A stretch of 64,000 nt of DNA from positions 113,879-177,878 of the forward strand of contig NZ_JABWCU010000015.1 of NCBI RefSeq assembly GCF_018491765.1, in the 5' to 3' direction. How positions within the stretch are numbered: position 1 is the first letter of the stretch; every line of letters starts with the position of its first letter. The stretch comes from Novosphingobium profundi. GTDB lineage: Bacteria; Pseudomonadota; Alphaproteobacteria; Sphingomonadales; Sphingomonadaceae. A program made the translations under genes and the position numbers. Below, piece after piece: positions 52,271 to 60,147 of this stretch. Under the pieces are notes generated by a model. That model had not been told where the DNA came from, did no database searches, and worked only from the letters and a program-made list of their open reading frames with translations.

Positions 52271-53170
52271 TCAACATCTCCAGACACGGGGCAGCGCGGC
52301 GCCCCCCATGAGGTATTCGAGCGCGCGGGCCATGCCGGTGCGCACGCGTTCGGGATCGCGGGCGAGAAGCCGCACCGAAAGCAGGCCGCGCCAGAAACTG
52401 GCGCTGGCATGGGCCCCGTTCAGCGTGGCAAGGAGTTCGCGCAAGGGCGCCAGTTGCGCCGCGCATTCGTCGTGAACGACGAGGATCATGCCCGAGGCCT
52501 GCGCCCCGTTGCCGAGCGCCGGCGCCGCGAGAGCGGCTCCGGATGAAAGGCCGCGCCCAAGGTCAAGCACATCGGCGTGCCAAAGCTTGCCGCCGCGGCG
52601 GATACGGACCCGATCGCGCAAGGTGCCGGTCGCGAACCGTTCGCCCCGCGCCACCCGCCCGAAGACGAGCGATTCCGCCCAGAGCAGGCGCGCGTCGGAC
52701 GCCAGATCGATATGCGTATCGCGGTGGAGACGGGCTTTGTCGAACAGGATGGTCTCCTGAGGCAACCAATGCGCACGGGCACCGCCCGCTGCCGAGATGC
52801 GCGTTTCGATGCGGGTTTCATGGCCCTGCGAGCCGTAGACTTTCTCGGCCGCCTGCGTGGTGACGAGCCCCTGCGTGCCGTTCCCCCATTCCACGACCTG
52901 CTCGAGCACATCGCCACCACACAGCCCGCCCGAAGTGTTGACGACAATGGCTTCGGGCGGGTCGCCGCGCCCCCCACGCGGCACGCGCACCCGAAGACAA
53001 CCGCCCTCTCCTCGACCGACGAGCCGCGTGTCGCCGCCTTCGGCCCGCGCAAAGCGCAGGTGCAGCTTGCCCTGGTTGCGCAGCCACGCCGGCACGCCCG
53101 CGTCCCGCGCAGCCTTGCCCACCGGCGCCCCGGCGACGTCCGCCTCGTCGAGAACGGCGTCGGGTATCAA
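52271..53170 (-). CDS. ureD: Urease accessory protein UreD
   Basis: A 299-residue UreD with NTSGGLCGGDVLEQVVEWGN, TTQAAEKVYGS and HWLPQETILFDKARLHR, all conserved in the family. The best start is TTG 53170: it overlaps the stop of the TauD-type gene (TTGA at 53170-53167) and has GGGGGA about 8 bases upstream. No ATG or GTG fits. UreD is the first accessory protein of the nickel-insertion complex. Overlap with the dioxygenase gene means urease translation is coupled to it, an unusual arrangement. Confidence 0.93.
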   Translation of the reverse strand: MIPDAVLDEADVAGAPVGKAARDAGVPAWLRNQGKLHLRFARAEGGDTRLVGRGEGGCLRVRVPRGGRGDPPEAIVVNTSGGLCGGDVLEQVVEWGNGTQGLVTTQAAEKVYGSQGHETRIETRISAAGGARAHWLPQETILFDKARLHRDTHIDLASDARLLWAESLVFGRVARGERFATGTLRDRVRIRRGGKLWHADVLDLGRGLSSGAALAAPALGNGAQASGMILVVHDECAAQLAPLRELLATLNGAHASASFWRGLLSVRLLARDPERVRTGMARALEYLMGGAALPRVWRC

Positions 53171-54030
53171 ACCGGACGATCCCCCTGGATCTGGATGCGA
53201 AAGCCCGAGCGCGTCTGGGGGAAATAATCCCAGATCGCCATGTGCTGCAGGCAGCGGTTGTCCCAGATCGCGATCGCATGGGACGACCAGGTAAAGCGGC
53301 ACTGGAAGTTCGGATTGGCCACGTGCTCGTAGAGGAAGCGCAGGATGGCCTCGCTCTCCTGCGCGGGCAGGCCTTCGATATGGGTGGTGTAACCACGGTT
53401 GACGAAAAGTGCCTTGCGCCCGCTCACCGGATGAGTGCGGACCATCGGATGCGAAGAGGTCGGCAATTCGAGGTCGCGCGCCACCTTGTCACCAAAGGAC
53501 TTGGCCGAGGAATGCACCGCGCGAAGATCGGCGATGGTGGCCTTCATCGTGTCCGAAAGCGCCTCATAGGCCGCATACATGCTGGCGAAGACGGTATCCC
53601 CGCCAAGCGGCGGCAACGTATGCAGATAGAGCACCGAGCCCATCGGCGGCTCGGGATCGCAGCTCATGTCCGAATGCCAGTCCTCCCCGGCAACATACTT
53701 GGAGTCGCCGTCGGCATGGATCTTCGTGACCTCGGGATGGCCCTCGACGCGCCACTGCACGGTAGAGGGGGCGACGTGCGGTTTACCGAAGACTTTCGCC
53801 AGACGAGCATGGGCCTCGTGATCGATTGCCGGTCCACGCAGGAAGATCACCATGTGCTCCTCGAACGCGCGGCGCAGTTCCGCGGCCACGTTCTGCGGAA
53901 TCGGTTGCGCGAGGTCCACCCCGGTAATCTCGGCCCCGACCGTGGGGTTGAGCGGCTTCACGCCGATCGCGCGATAGCTTGCGGGGGACGTGCGGGGCGG
54001 CTCGGAGAGGGTGACTTCGGGAGCGGGCAT
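53167..54030 (-). CDS. TauD/TfdA-type 2-oxoglutarate-dependent dioxygenase 1
   Basis: A 287-residue Fe(II)/2-oxoglutarate dioxygenase. The metal triad is His 119 and Asp 121 (EDWHSDMSC) plus His 263 (CLQHMAIWDYF), with a 2-oxoglutarate-binding Arg in the following QTRSGFR. Relatives hydroxylate taurine, 2,4-D, carnitine precursors, alkyl sulfates or guanidino compounds, often with C-N or C-O cleavage. ATG 54030 has GGAGG about 8 bases upstream. It leads the urease operon, sharing its stop with the ureD start, and is divergent from Rieske oxygenase 1 across a 120-base AT-rich promoter with a shared regulatory element. It probably starts release of a urea-yielding group (inference). Confidence 0.92.
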   Translation of the reverse strand: MPAPEVTLSEPPRTSPASYRAIGVKPLNPTVGAEITGVDLAQPIPQNVAAELRRAFEEHMVIFLRGPAIDHEAHARLAKVFGKPHVAPSTVQWRVEGHPEVTKIHADGDSKYVAGEDWHSDMSCDPEPPMGSVLYLHTLPPLGGDTVFASMYAAYEALSDTMKATIADLRAVHSSAKSFGDKVARDLELPTSSHPMVRTHPVSGRKALFVNRGYTTHIEGLPAQESEAILRFLYEHVANPNFQCRFTWSSHAIAIWDNRCLQHMAIWDYFPQTRSGFRIQIQGDRPV

Positions 54031-54082
54031 TTGAGAAGCCTCCGGTTCATCAGGATGACGAGGCGAACCTTGCATACGGGTT

Positions 54083-54130
54083 ATTATCATGCAATTTATA
54101 TTTTAGTTCATCGTGCACTTTGCATTGCAC
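54083..54130. promoter_or_regulatory. Divergent promoter with shared AT-rich element, copy a
   Basis: ATTATCATGCAATTT (54083-54097) is identical over 15 bases to the reverse complement of 62357-62371 in the MarR gene promoter. It continues into TATATT. A second palindromic part, GTGCA...TGCAC (54113-54130) enclosing TGCATTGCA, lies beside it. Both sit midway between the divergent TauD (start 54030) and Rieske (start 54151) genes. Confidence 0.65.
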
Positions 54131-54150
54131 TCCACCAAAGGAGACATGCC

Positions 54151-55323
54151 GTGGCCTCACCATTCGTTGCCCCAATCTTCGATCTCCAAAACACCCGCGC
54201 CGGCCTCGCCCTGGAGGACGCCCCGCCCCTCGCCCTACCTGGCGCGTTCTACGGTGCGCAGTTCCATGCGCTCGAGCGGGAAAAGCTCTTTCCGGCAAGC
54301 TGGTGCGCGGTAGCCACGGCAAGCTCCATTCCCGAACCGGGCGACATGCTGCCGATCGACCTTGCCGGAGCCTCGATCCTGCTCGTGCGCAACGGCGCGG
54401 GCGAGGTGGAGGCCTTCCACAATATCTGCCGCCACCGTGGTATCAAGCTGGTGGGCGCGCCCTGCACTGCGCCGCGTATCACCTGTCCATGGCACGCCTG
54501 GACCTACGGGCTCGATGGCAGGCTCCTGGCCACGCCCGAGTTCGGCGGAGAGAAGATCAACCAGGTCGAGGGTTTCGCGCGGCAAGACCACGGGCTCAAG
54601 CCGATCGCCCTCGGCCGCTGGCTTGACCTTGTCTTCGTCAACATCGATGGCAGCGCGCCGCCCTTCGCCGAATGGATCGCCCCGGTCGAGACGCTTTTCG
54701 CGCACTGCGACCTCTCCGATCTGATCATCGGCGAACGCCTGGAGGACATCTACGCGGCGAACTGGAAAATCGCGATGGAAGCGGGGATCGAGGACTACCA
54801 CCTGCCCTTCGGACACCCCCAACTGGAGGCGCACCTGTTCCGCAATGTCGAGCCCTGCGTTCACCTCCCGGTCTACACGGGCGGCAAGGTCGATGTCTCG
54901 GCCGCGCACGACCAGGACAGCGGGACCCGCGCCTGGACCGCGCGCCTGCCCGATCTCCTGACCAAAGAGGGCAAACCGCTCCCTGAACTCTATTCCCTGT
55001 GCCTGTTTCCGACAGCCGTACTGCTTGTCACTTCCGACCATGTCATGCTTGGCACGCTGCTGCCCGACGGACCGGATCGCACCCGCATGGACATCTCGCT
55101 CTACTACCAGGGCAGCGCAGCAAGCGATCCCGCACTGGCCGGGGCACGGCAGGGCAATCTCGAGATGTGGCAGGGCGTGATCCCGCAGGACAAGCCCTTC
55201 ATGGAGGCCGCACAGGCCACGCTGAAGGCCCGTGACGAGGCGGGCATTGCACCTATCCTCTCGCCCTACTGGGAAGGCGGCGTGCGCGGCTTCCAGCAGA
55301 TGGTGCTGGACGCGGTCGCCTGA
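54151..55323 (+). CDS. Rieske non-heme iron oxygenase alpha subunit 1
   Basis: A 390-residue Rieske oxygenase. The [2Fe-2S] ligands are C93-x-H95 (CRHRG) and C112-x-x-H115 (CPWHAW), and the mononuclear iron site lies in EAGIEDYHLPFGHPQLEAH with the bridging Asp. It would hydroxylate, dealkylate or demethylate a substrate using electrons from a ferredoxin. The start is GTG 54151, with AAGGAG 7 bases upstream. It is divergent from TauD 1. The stop overlaps the ATG of cysteine hydrolase 2 (TGATG), so oxygenase and hydrolase are coupled. No reductase gene is nearby. Confidence 0.93.
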   Translation: MASPFVAPIFDLQNTRAGLALEDAPPLALPGAFYGAQFHALEREKLFPASWCAVATASSIPEPGDMLPIDLAGASILLVRNGAGEVEAFHNICRHRGIKLVGAPCTAPRITCPWHAWTYGLDGRLLATPEFGGEKINQVEGFARQDHGLKPIALGRWLDLVFVNIDGSAPPFAEWIAPVETLFAHCDLSDLIIGERLEDIYAANWKIAMEAGIEDYHLPFGHPQLEAHLFRNVEPCVHLPVYTGGKVDVSAAHDQDSGTRAWTARLPDLLTKEGKPLPELYSLCLFPTAVLLVTSDHVMLGTLLPDGPDRTRMDISLYYQGSAASDPALAGARQGNLEMWQGVIPQDKPFMEAAQATLKARDEAGIAPILSPYWEGGVRGFQQMVLDAVA

Positions 55324-55968
55324 TGGCGGTGATCGCGGCAAAGCCCGCGCCCTTCGACCTCGATCCCGCGGCGACCGCGCTGCTGGTCATCGACATGCAG
55401 CACGAATTCCTCTCGCCCGGGGGCTGGATCGATGCGATGGGCCTGCCCCTCGCGCCGCTGGCAGAGCCGGCGCGTGGCCGAGGCCCTGGCCGCCGCCCGC
55501 CGCGCTGGCCTTGCCATTCTCCACACCCGCGAAGGATACGAAGAGAACCTTGCCCAGTGCCCGGATTGGAAACGCGTCCGGGCCCGGCCTGGCCCCGGCG
55601 AGCGCGGCCCACGCGGCCGCTACATGATCCGGGGCGAAAGTGGCCATGCGATCATCGCCCCCTGCGCACCACTTCCGGGCGAAGCGGTCTTCGACAAGCC
55701 GGGCAGCGGCGCCTTCCACGCGACAGGACTGGAAGAGCACTTGCGCAGTCTTGGCATTCGCCAGCTGGTGCTTTGCGGGGTCACGCTCGACTGCTGCGTC
55801 CTTGCCAGCCTGTTCGAGGCCAACGACCGCAACTTCCAGTGCCTGCTTCTGGGGGACGCGACGGGCACCTACGATCCCGCCACGACCATGGCGCTGCTTG
55901 CCATGCTGGAAACCGGGGTGATCGCCCAGGTCGCGCAGACCTGCGCCTTCGCAAGCGGCATCGCGTAG
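55323..55968 (+). pseudogene. Isochorismatase-like cysteine hydrolase 2, interrupted by one frameshift
   Basis: The first frame gives ATALLVIDMQHEFLSPGGW (catalytic Asp) up to about 55470. A one-base shift in the segment around 55460-55480 is then needed to continue with RRVAEALAAARRAG, catalytic Lys in EAVFDKPGSGAF and Cys in GVTLDCCVLAS, up to the stop at 55968. All three catalytic residues are intact apart from the frame change. It is either a recent pseudogene or a sequencing error in a GC-rich stretch. It overlaps the Rieske 1 stop (TGATG), which shows it was translated with that oxygenase. If repaired, it would hydrolyse a C-N bond of the oxygenase product (inference). Confidence 0.8.
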
Positions 55969-55995
55969 ACATCGCCACCGCGCTCGGAAGGAAAG

Positions 55996-56679
55996 TCAGC
56001 CGCCCCGTTCGTCCCGCTCTGCATCGAGAGCGGCTCGCGAGGGGAAGTGCCGAGCGCCCCGTGCACCTGCTCCCACCATCGTTCTCCCGGCAAGCGCATA
56101 GCGCAGCGCCGGTTCGGGTCCGATACCAAGATCGACGCAGGCGGCCACGATGCCACAGAAAGGATCGGCCGTTACCCTCGCTTCCTGCCGCTCGACCGGC
56201 ACAGATTCGAGACTCCGGTCCGCCCAGATCGCAATGGCACCGCCGGTTGCTAGCGTCACGACGGCAGCCTGATTGGTAAGCGTGAGAACGCTGCGCAGCA
56301 CCATCAGTTCATCAAGGGTTTGAGGCTCGCGCTCGAAGGCAAAAAGGCGCGCGACGCAAGCCTGGTCGAGGAGGACCATGTCGGCACAGGCAAACAGGCC
56401 CAGGGCTTCAGGGCCGATGTCGCAGCCCCGTTCACTCAGCGCGAGAATGCGACGCTTACCGATCAGCCCCGGTGCGTTCAGGACCGCAGAAAGCGCGGCC
56501 AGGTCAGGCCCGTTTCGGACCAGCACGACCCGGCACTCGTCGGCAAGAACCGGCAGGTGCTCATCCTCGAACGGTGCGATACACGCCTCGGCCCCGAAGG
56601 CGGTGGCCGCCATGACCTGCTCGAGCGCCCAGCCCTGCGATCCGACCGTGCCCGAAGGTGCAAGAACGCTGACGGACAT
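55996..56679 (-). CDS. Short PfkB/ribokinase-fold-like protein, atypical
   Basis: A 227-residue protein whose C-terminal two-thirds resembles ribokinase-like kinases: VLLDQACVARLF, VVTLATGGAIAIWADRSLES and VTADPFCGIVAACVDLG, the last aligning with the A-G-D-x-F-C-G catalytic segment. The Asp is retained but the GAGD glycines are replaced (VTAD), and the N-terminal substrate-binding lid is missing; ribokinases are usually about 300 residues. It has a strong ribosome site (AGGAGG before ATG 56679) and follows TauD 2 after 19 bases. It may be a non-catalytic or divergent kinase. Its role in the cluster is unknown. Confidence 0.55.
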   Translation of the reverse strand: MSVSVLAPSGTVGSQGWALEQVMAATAFGAEACIAPFEDEHLPVLADECRVVLVRNGPDLAALSAVLNAPGLIGKRRILALSERGCDIGPEALGLFACADMVLLDQACVARLFAFEREPQTLDELMVLRSVLTLTNQAAVVTLATGGAIAIWADRSLESVPVERQEARVTADPFCGIVAACVDLGIGPEPALRYALAGRTMVGAGARGARHFPSRAALDAERDERGG

Positions 56680-56698
56680 GCCCGCCTCCTTTCCCGTT

Positions 56699-57550
56699 TC
56701 AGTAGGGACGGTCGCCCTTGACCCACATGCGGTGCATCTCGCGGATGTACTTCGTATCGTCGAACAAGGTGCCCGTGTGCAGCGAACAGCGGTTGTCCCA
56801 CACCAGCACGTCGCCCACCTGCCACTTGTGGCGATAGACGAAGCGATCTTGCGTGACCCATTCGATCAACTCGTCGATCACCGGCGTCGATTCCGCTGTC
56901 GACCAGCCTACGAAGCCGGGCGTCATGCTCGAGATCCACAGCGCCTTGCGCCTGTCCGCCGGGTGCGTGCGCACCAGCGGATGGATCACGTCGGGATTGG
57001 CGCGCAGCACTTCGGGCGGGATTACCTTGCGCCCCTCGGTGCGGTTGCCGGCGAGGTATTCGAAGCTGTGGATCTGCTTGAGCTTTGCGAGTTCCTCCTG
57101 ACGCTCGCCGGGCAGCGCCGCGTAGGCCGCGCACTGGTCCGCGATCAGCGTGTCGCTGCCCTCGGGCGGCACCGTGACGGCATAGAGCATCGTGCACATG
57201 ACCGGCTCGGCGGTATAATTGAGATCGGTATGCCAGCCGATCCCGTCGTTGTGCGCACCAACCGGGCGGCCATCCTCGACCCGGTTCGACAGCACGTAGA
57301 TTTCGGGATGATCCGGCAAGGTGAAGTCGTTGAGGGTATGGCCTTCCAGTTCGCCGAAGGCCTGTCCGAAGCGGCGGAACTGCTCGGGCGAGAGCGACTG
57401 GCCGCGCAGGACGATCGCGCCAACGCGGTGAAATTCGGACACGACCTCAGCCAGCTCGGCATCGCTTGCCCTCGCCAGATCGACCCGCGCGATCTCGCTG
57501 CCGAAACCCGGCTTGAGTTCATGCGTCTCGAGGCTCTTCACCACGCTCAT
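56699..57550 (-). CDS. TauD/TfdA-type 2-oxoglutarate-dependent dioxygenase 2
   Basis: A 283-residue dioxygenase. Iron ligands are His and Asp in IGWHTDLNY and the distal His in NRCSLHTGTLFDD; the 2-oxoglutarate Arg lies in the C-terminal REMHRMWVKG segment. It is only distantly similar to TauD 1, so it is not a recent duplicate. ATG 57550 overlaps the stop of the NTF2-CDGSH gene (ATGA), so it is coupled to it and to Rieske 2 upstream. A hydroxylation in the same pathway is likely. Substrate unknown. Confidence 0.9.
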   Translation of the reverse strand: MSVVKSLETHELKPGFGSEIARVDLARASDAELAEVVSEFHRVGAIVLRGQSLSPEQFRRFGQAFGELEGHTLNDFTLPDHPEIYVLSNRVEDGRPVGAHNDGIGWHTDLNYTAEPVMCTMLYAVTVPPEGSDTLIADQCAAYAALPGERQEELAKLKQIHSFEYLAGNRTEGRKVIPPEVLRANPDVIHPLVRTHPADRRKALWISSMTPGFVGWSTAESTPVIDELIEWVTQDRFVYRHKWQVGDVLVWDNRCSLHTGTLFDDTKYIREMHRMWVKGDRPY

Positions 57551-58353
57551 GCTTTGATCTCCGGTCCGTCCTTGCCAAGCAACGACCAGTCGTACTTCAG
57601 GTTGAGGTGCGATCCGTCGCAGAGCGGCTTGGTCTTGGAATAGCGGCAGCCGCAAACCGGGTGAACCCCTGAGGTCTCGACACGGAAGGGCACCGGCTCG
57701 ACCTTGCCCGAAGCGTGCGAGCCGTCGCAGAATGGCTGGGTCTTAGACTTGCCGCACTTGCACCAGTAATAGGTCTCGCCCGCTTCGAGCGTGACGAAAT
57801 GCGGCTGCTTGCGCGTGCCGTCGGGCCAGCGCTTCTTCACCCAGCCCTTGTCGATGGGGCTCGCCATGTTGAGCTTGAGCACCACCTTCGAGAAGAGCCA
57901 GCCCCCGTCGACCTTGCGGAAGCGCGCGTCGTAGGTGCCCGCGATCCAGGTCGCGGTTGGCTCGTTGGTGTGCTCGTCGGGCAGGGTCGCCGCTTCCCAC
58001 AGGTACCAGAAGCCGGTCGCTTCCTCACCCGAGGGATCGAAGGTGACCTGCACCGAGATCATGTTGTGCAGCGACCACCAGATCTTCTCGCCCGCCACCG
58101 CCTTGAGGCCCAGCGCGCATCCATCGCCGCCCTCAAAGGTGCCGAAGCCGTCGCAATGCCAGGTCGCATCGTCGGTGAAGAGCGGCCGCAGGAGGACCGG
58201 GTCGTTGCCCACGTCGCAACAGCGCGCATAGGTGGTGACGAGATCGGTGATCGCATCCTTGGCGGAAAGGCGCTCCACCTCGGATCGAAGGGCGGCGATC
58301 TCGGCGCGAAGGACTTCGGCGCCAGCGCTATCGGCGGTCATCCCGCGCGCCAT
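57547..58353 (-). CDS. Fusion of an NTF2/SnoaL-like domain with two CDGSH iron-sulfur domains
   Basis: A 268-residue protein. A short coiled-coil-like N-terminus (VLRAEIAALRSEVERLSAKD) precedes an NTF2/SnoaL-type domain (AITDLVTTYARCCDVGNDP, then ATWHCDG and RFRKVDGGWLFSKVVLKL), the fold also used by Rieske oxygenase beta subunits. Two CDGSH motifs follow: C198-K-C...CDGSH 209-213 and C234-G-C...CDGSH 245-249, each with the full three-Cys, one-His set for a [2Fe-2S] cluster. It could serve as small subunit and electron carrier for Rieske 2, whose stop overlaps its ATG (TGATG at 58355-58351), or as an independent redox sensor. This combination is unusual. Confidence 0.85.
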   Translation of the reverse strand: MARGMTADSAGAEVLRAEIAALRSEVERLSAKDAITDLVTTYARCCDVGNDPVLLRPLFTDDATWHCDGFGTFEGGDGCALGLKAVAGEKIWWSLHNMISVQVTFDPSGEEATGFWYLWEAATLPDEHTNEPTATWIAGTYDARFRKVDGGWLFSKVVLKLNMASPIDKGWVKKRWPDGTRKQPHFVTLEAGETYYWCKCGKSKTQPFCDGSHASGKVEPVPFRVETSGVHPVCGCRYSKTKPLCDGSHLNLKYDWSLLGKDGPEIKA

Positions 58354-59594
58354 CACGCGTCTTCCCGCAGGGCTTCGCCCACGCGGGCGGCGTAGCGCTT
58401 GTAGCGCTTGATGAGCCAGTTGCTGAGCTGGACCAGCGTCTTCTCGTTGGGAGCCCAGCGCGTGCGCGGCGCCACCCGGGACCGGAGGCCCTTGTGGGTC
58501 GCGATGTTGGCCACGGTGTCCTGCTCGTTGAACATCTGCACGCCGTCCAGCGTGCCCTTGAGCAACAGCGGCGCGGTCGGCAGCGACAGGTTGTCCCAGC
58601 TCGTCAGCATGCCGACGCTGAGAGTGATGTTGCCGGCCGACTGGGGCAGGATGACGTAGTAGAACACGACATCGCCCTGCGCTCCGAAGAACAGGTTGGG
58701 CATGACCCCGGCGAAGACCACGCGGGCGCGTTCCTCCTCGGTGAGATCGGGCAGAGGCGGGAAAAGCGCCTTGCTGGAGATGTTGAAGCCGCCGTCCGCG
58801 TTGGTGAAGTGGACCTCGCGGTAGATCGCGGCGTCATCGTCTTCCTGCCACTCGGTGAAACGCACGTTGGTGGACGGTGCGAAGTCGTGGATGCCCGAAT
58901 GAAGATAGTGCGTATGGTAGGGCTCGAGCGCGTTTTCCTGCATGAACTTCCAGTTCCACGCATTGTCCGCCCATTCGACCGGCGTGATCGCGGCAAGATC
59001 GGCCATGTGGTGGTTCTCGACCAGACTGGTCAGGCCCTTGAGGCGCGGGGCCAGCGGTTCGGCCTCGCCGCTGAAGTTCACGAAGATGAAGCCGTTCCAG
59101 ATCGTCGAACGGAATTCGGGCAGGCAGGCGGTGTGGCGCAGCTGCTCGAAGGGGAGCGTCCCTTCCATCTCTGGCGCGCCGGTAAGCGTGCCTTCCAGGT
59201 CATAGGACCAGCCGTGGAAGGGGCAGGTGAAGCCACCCCGGGCTTTGCCCCGTGGCGCATCGCCAAGCAAGTGGCCGCGATGGCGGCAGACCGAGGAAAG
59301 GACCCGCACCTCGCCATCCTTGCCGCGCACGACGAGCAGAGGCTCGCCCAGCACTTCCAGGGCAAAGTAGTCGCCGTTTTCCGGGATCGCGCCGACATGG
59401 CCAAGCGCGGTCCACTCGGAATCGAAGACCGCACGCTTCTCGAACTCGAACCACTCTTCCGAGGTATAACATTCGGGCGGCAGGCTCATCGCACTGGCCA
59501 CGTCTCCCTGGCTGGCGTCGAGCTGATCGAGCAGACGCCGGATCTGCGGGCTGAGCGCCATCTCGGGCAGCGGCACATGGGAAAACTTGTCCAT
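58353..59594 (-). CDS. Rieske non-heme iron oxygenase alpha subunit 2
   Basis: A 413-residue aromatic-ring-hydroxylating-type oxygenase. Rieske ligands C103-x-H105 and C124-x-x-H127 (CPFHGWSYDLEG) and the mononuclear iron site in MQENALEPYHTHYLHSGIHD are complete. It has longer N- and C-terminal parts than Rieske 1. ATG 59594 has AGGAG 10 bases upstream. It is the first gene of an operon with the NTF2-CDGSH, TauD 2 and PfkB-like genes, joined by stop/start overlaps. It is divergent from the Rieske ferredoxin across a promoter with a shared AT-rich element. Substrate unknown. Confidence 0.93.
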   Translation of the reverse strand: MDKFSHVPLPEMALSPQIRRLLDQLDASQGDVASAMSLPPECYTSEEWFEFEKRAVFDSEWTALGHVGAIPENGDYFALEVLGEPLLVVRGKDGEVRVLSSVCRHRGHLLGDAPRGKARGGFTCPFHGWSYDLEGTLTGAPEMEGTLPFEQLRHTACLPEFRSTIWNGFIFVNFSGEAEPLAPRLKGLTSLVENHHMADLAAITPVEWADNAWNWKFMQENALEPYHTHYLHSGIHDFAPSTNVRFTEWQEDDDAAIYREVHFTNADGGFNISSKALFPPLPDLTEEERARVVFAGVMPNLFFGAQGDVVFYYVILPQSAGNITLSVGMLTSWDNLSLPTAPLLLKGTLDGVQMFNEQDTVANIATHKGLRSRVAPRTRWAPNEKTLVQLSNWLIKRYKRYAARVGEALREDA

Positions 59595-59657
59595 CGACAC
59601 GGAACTCCTGGAAGGGGGTGGCGAATTGTGATTTCCACATTGTCTTGCAAACCGAAA

Positions 59658-59683
59658 TGCATTTTGCAATGCACTTTATATTG
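59658..59683. promoter_or_regulatory. Shared AT-rich regulatory element, copy c
   Basis: CAATGCACTTTATATT (59667-59682) matches TCATGCAATTTATATT of copy a at 13 of 16 positions. It is preceded by TGCATTT and contains TGCAATGCA. It lies 73 bases before the Rieske 2 start and 64 bases before the ferredoxin start, so it could act on both divergent genes. Confidence 0.6.
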
Positions 59684-59745
59684 TTTTTCATCATCCAGCT
59701 CGCGCCGAGCATCGGATCGCGCGGGCCAGGGGGCCTCTTCGCACC

Positions 59746-60147
59746 ATGATCTTTCTCTGCATGCTTTCCGACATTCCCGCCTCGGGCGCCAAGCGTATCG
59801 CGCGCGGACCGCGCCCCGCCGTCGCGGTATTCCTCGTCGACGGGACGATCCACGCGACGGCGGACAAGTGCACGCACGGCACCGCGCTCCTCTCGCGCGG
59901 GAAAGTAGAGGGCAACCGGCTGATCTGCCCCTTGCACCAGGGCTCGTTCGACATCCGCACGGGCGAGGCGATCGACCTGCCCTGCGACGAAAAGCTCGAA
60001 GTCTATGCGGTCGAACTGCGCGGCGAGGAAATCTGGGCCGCCGTCATCGACTGCCCCGGCATGGCCGGCCCCGCAAGACCGGCCCGCCCTGCGCCTCAGT
60101 GCGCCCGGTCAAAGCGGGGCAGGAGTACGAACACGACCAGCGCGTAG
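59746..60147 (+). CDS. Rieske-type ferredoxin
   Basis: A 133-residue small Rieske protein. Cluster ligands are C42-x-H44 (KCTHGTALLS) and C61-x-x-H64 (CPLHQGSFD), followed by the usual GEAIDLPCDEKLEVYAVEL. It should pass electrons to the two Rieske oxygenases; a ferredoxin reductase must come from elsewhere. Residues after about 105 (rich in Pro, Arg and Ala) are not typical and overlap the 3' end of the MFS gene by 52 bases on the opposite strand, so the original stop may have been lost. ATG 59761 is an alternative start. Confidence 0.88.
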   Translation: MIFLCMLSDIPASGAKRIARGPRPAVAVFLVDGTIHATADKCTHGTALLSRGKVEGNRLICPLHQGSFDIRTGEAIDLPCDEKLEVYAVELRGEEIWAAVIDCPGMAGPARPARPAPQCARSKRGRSTNTTSA

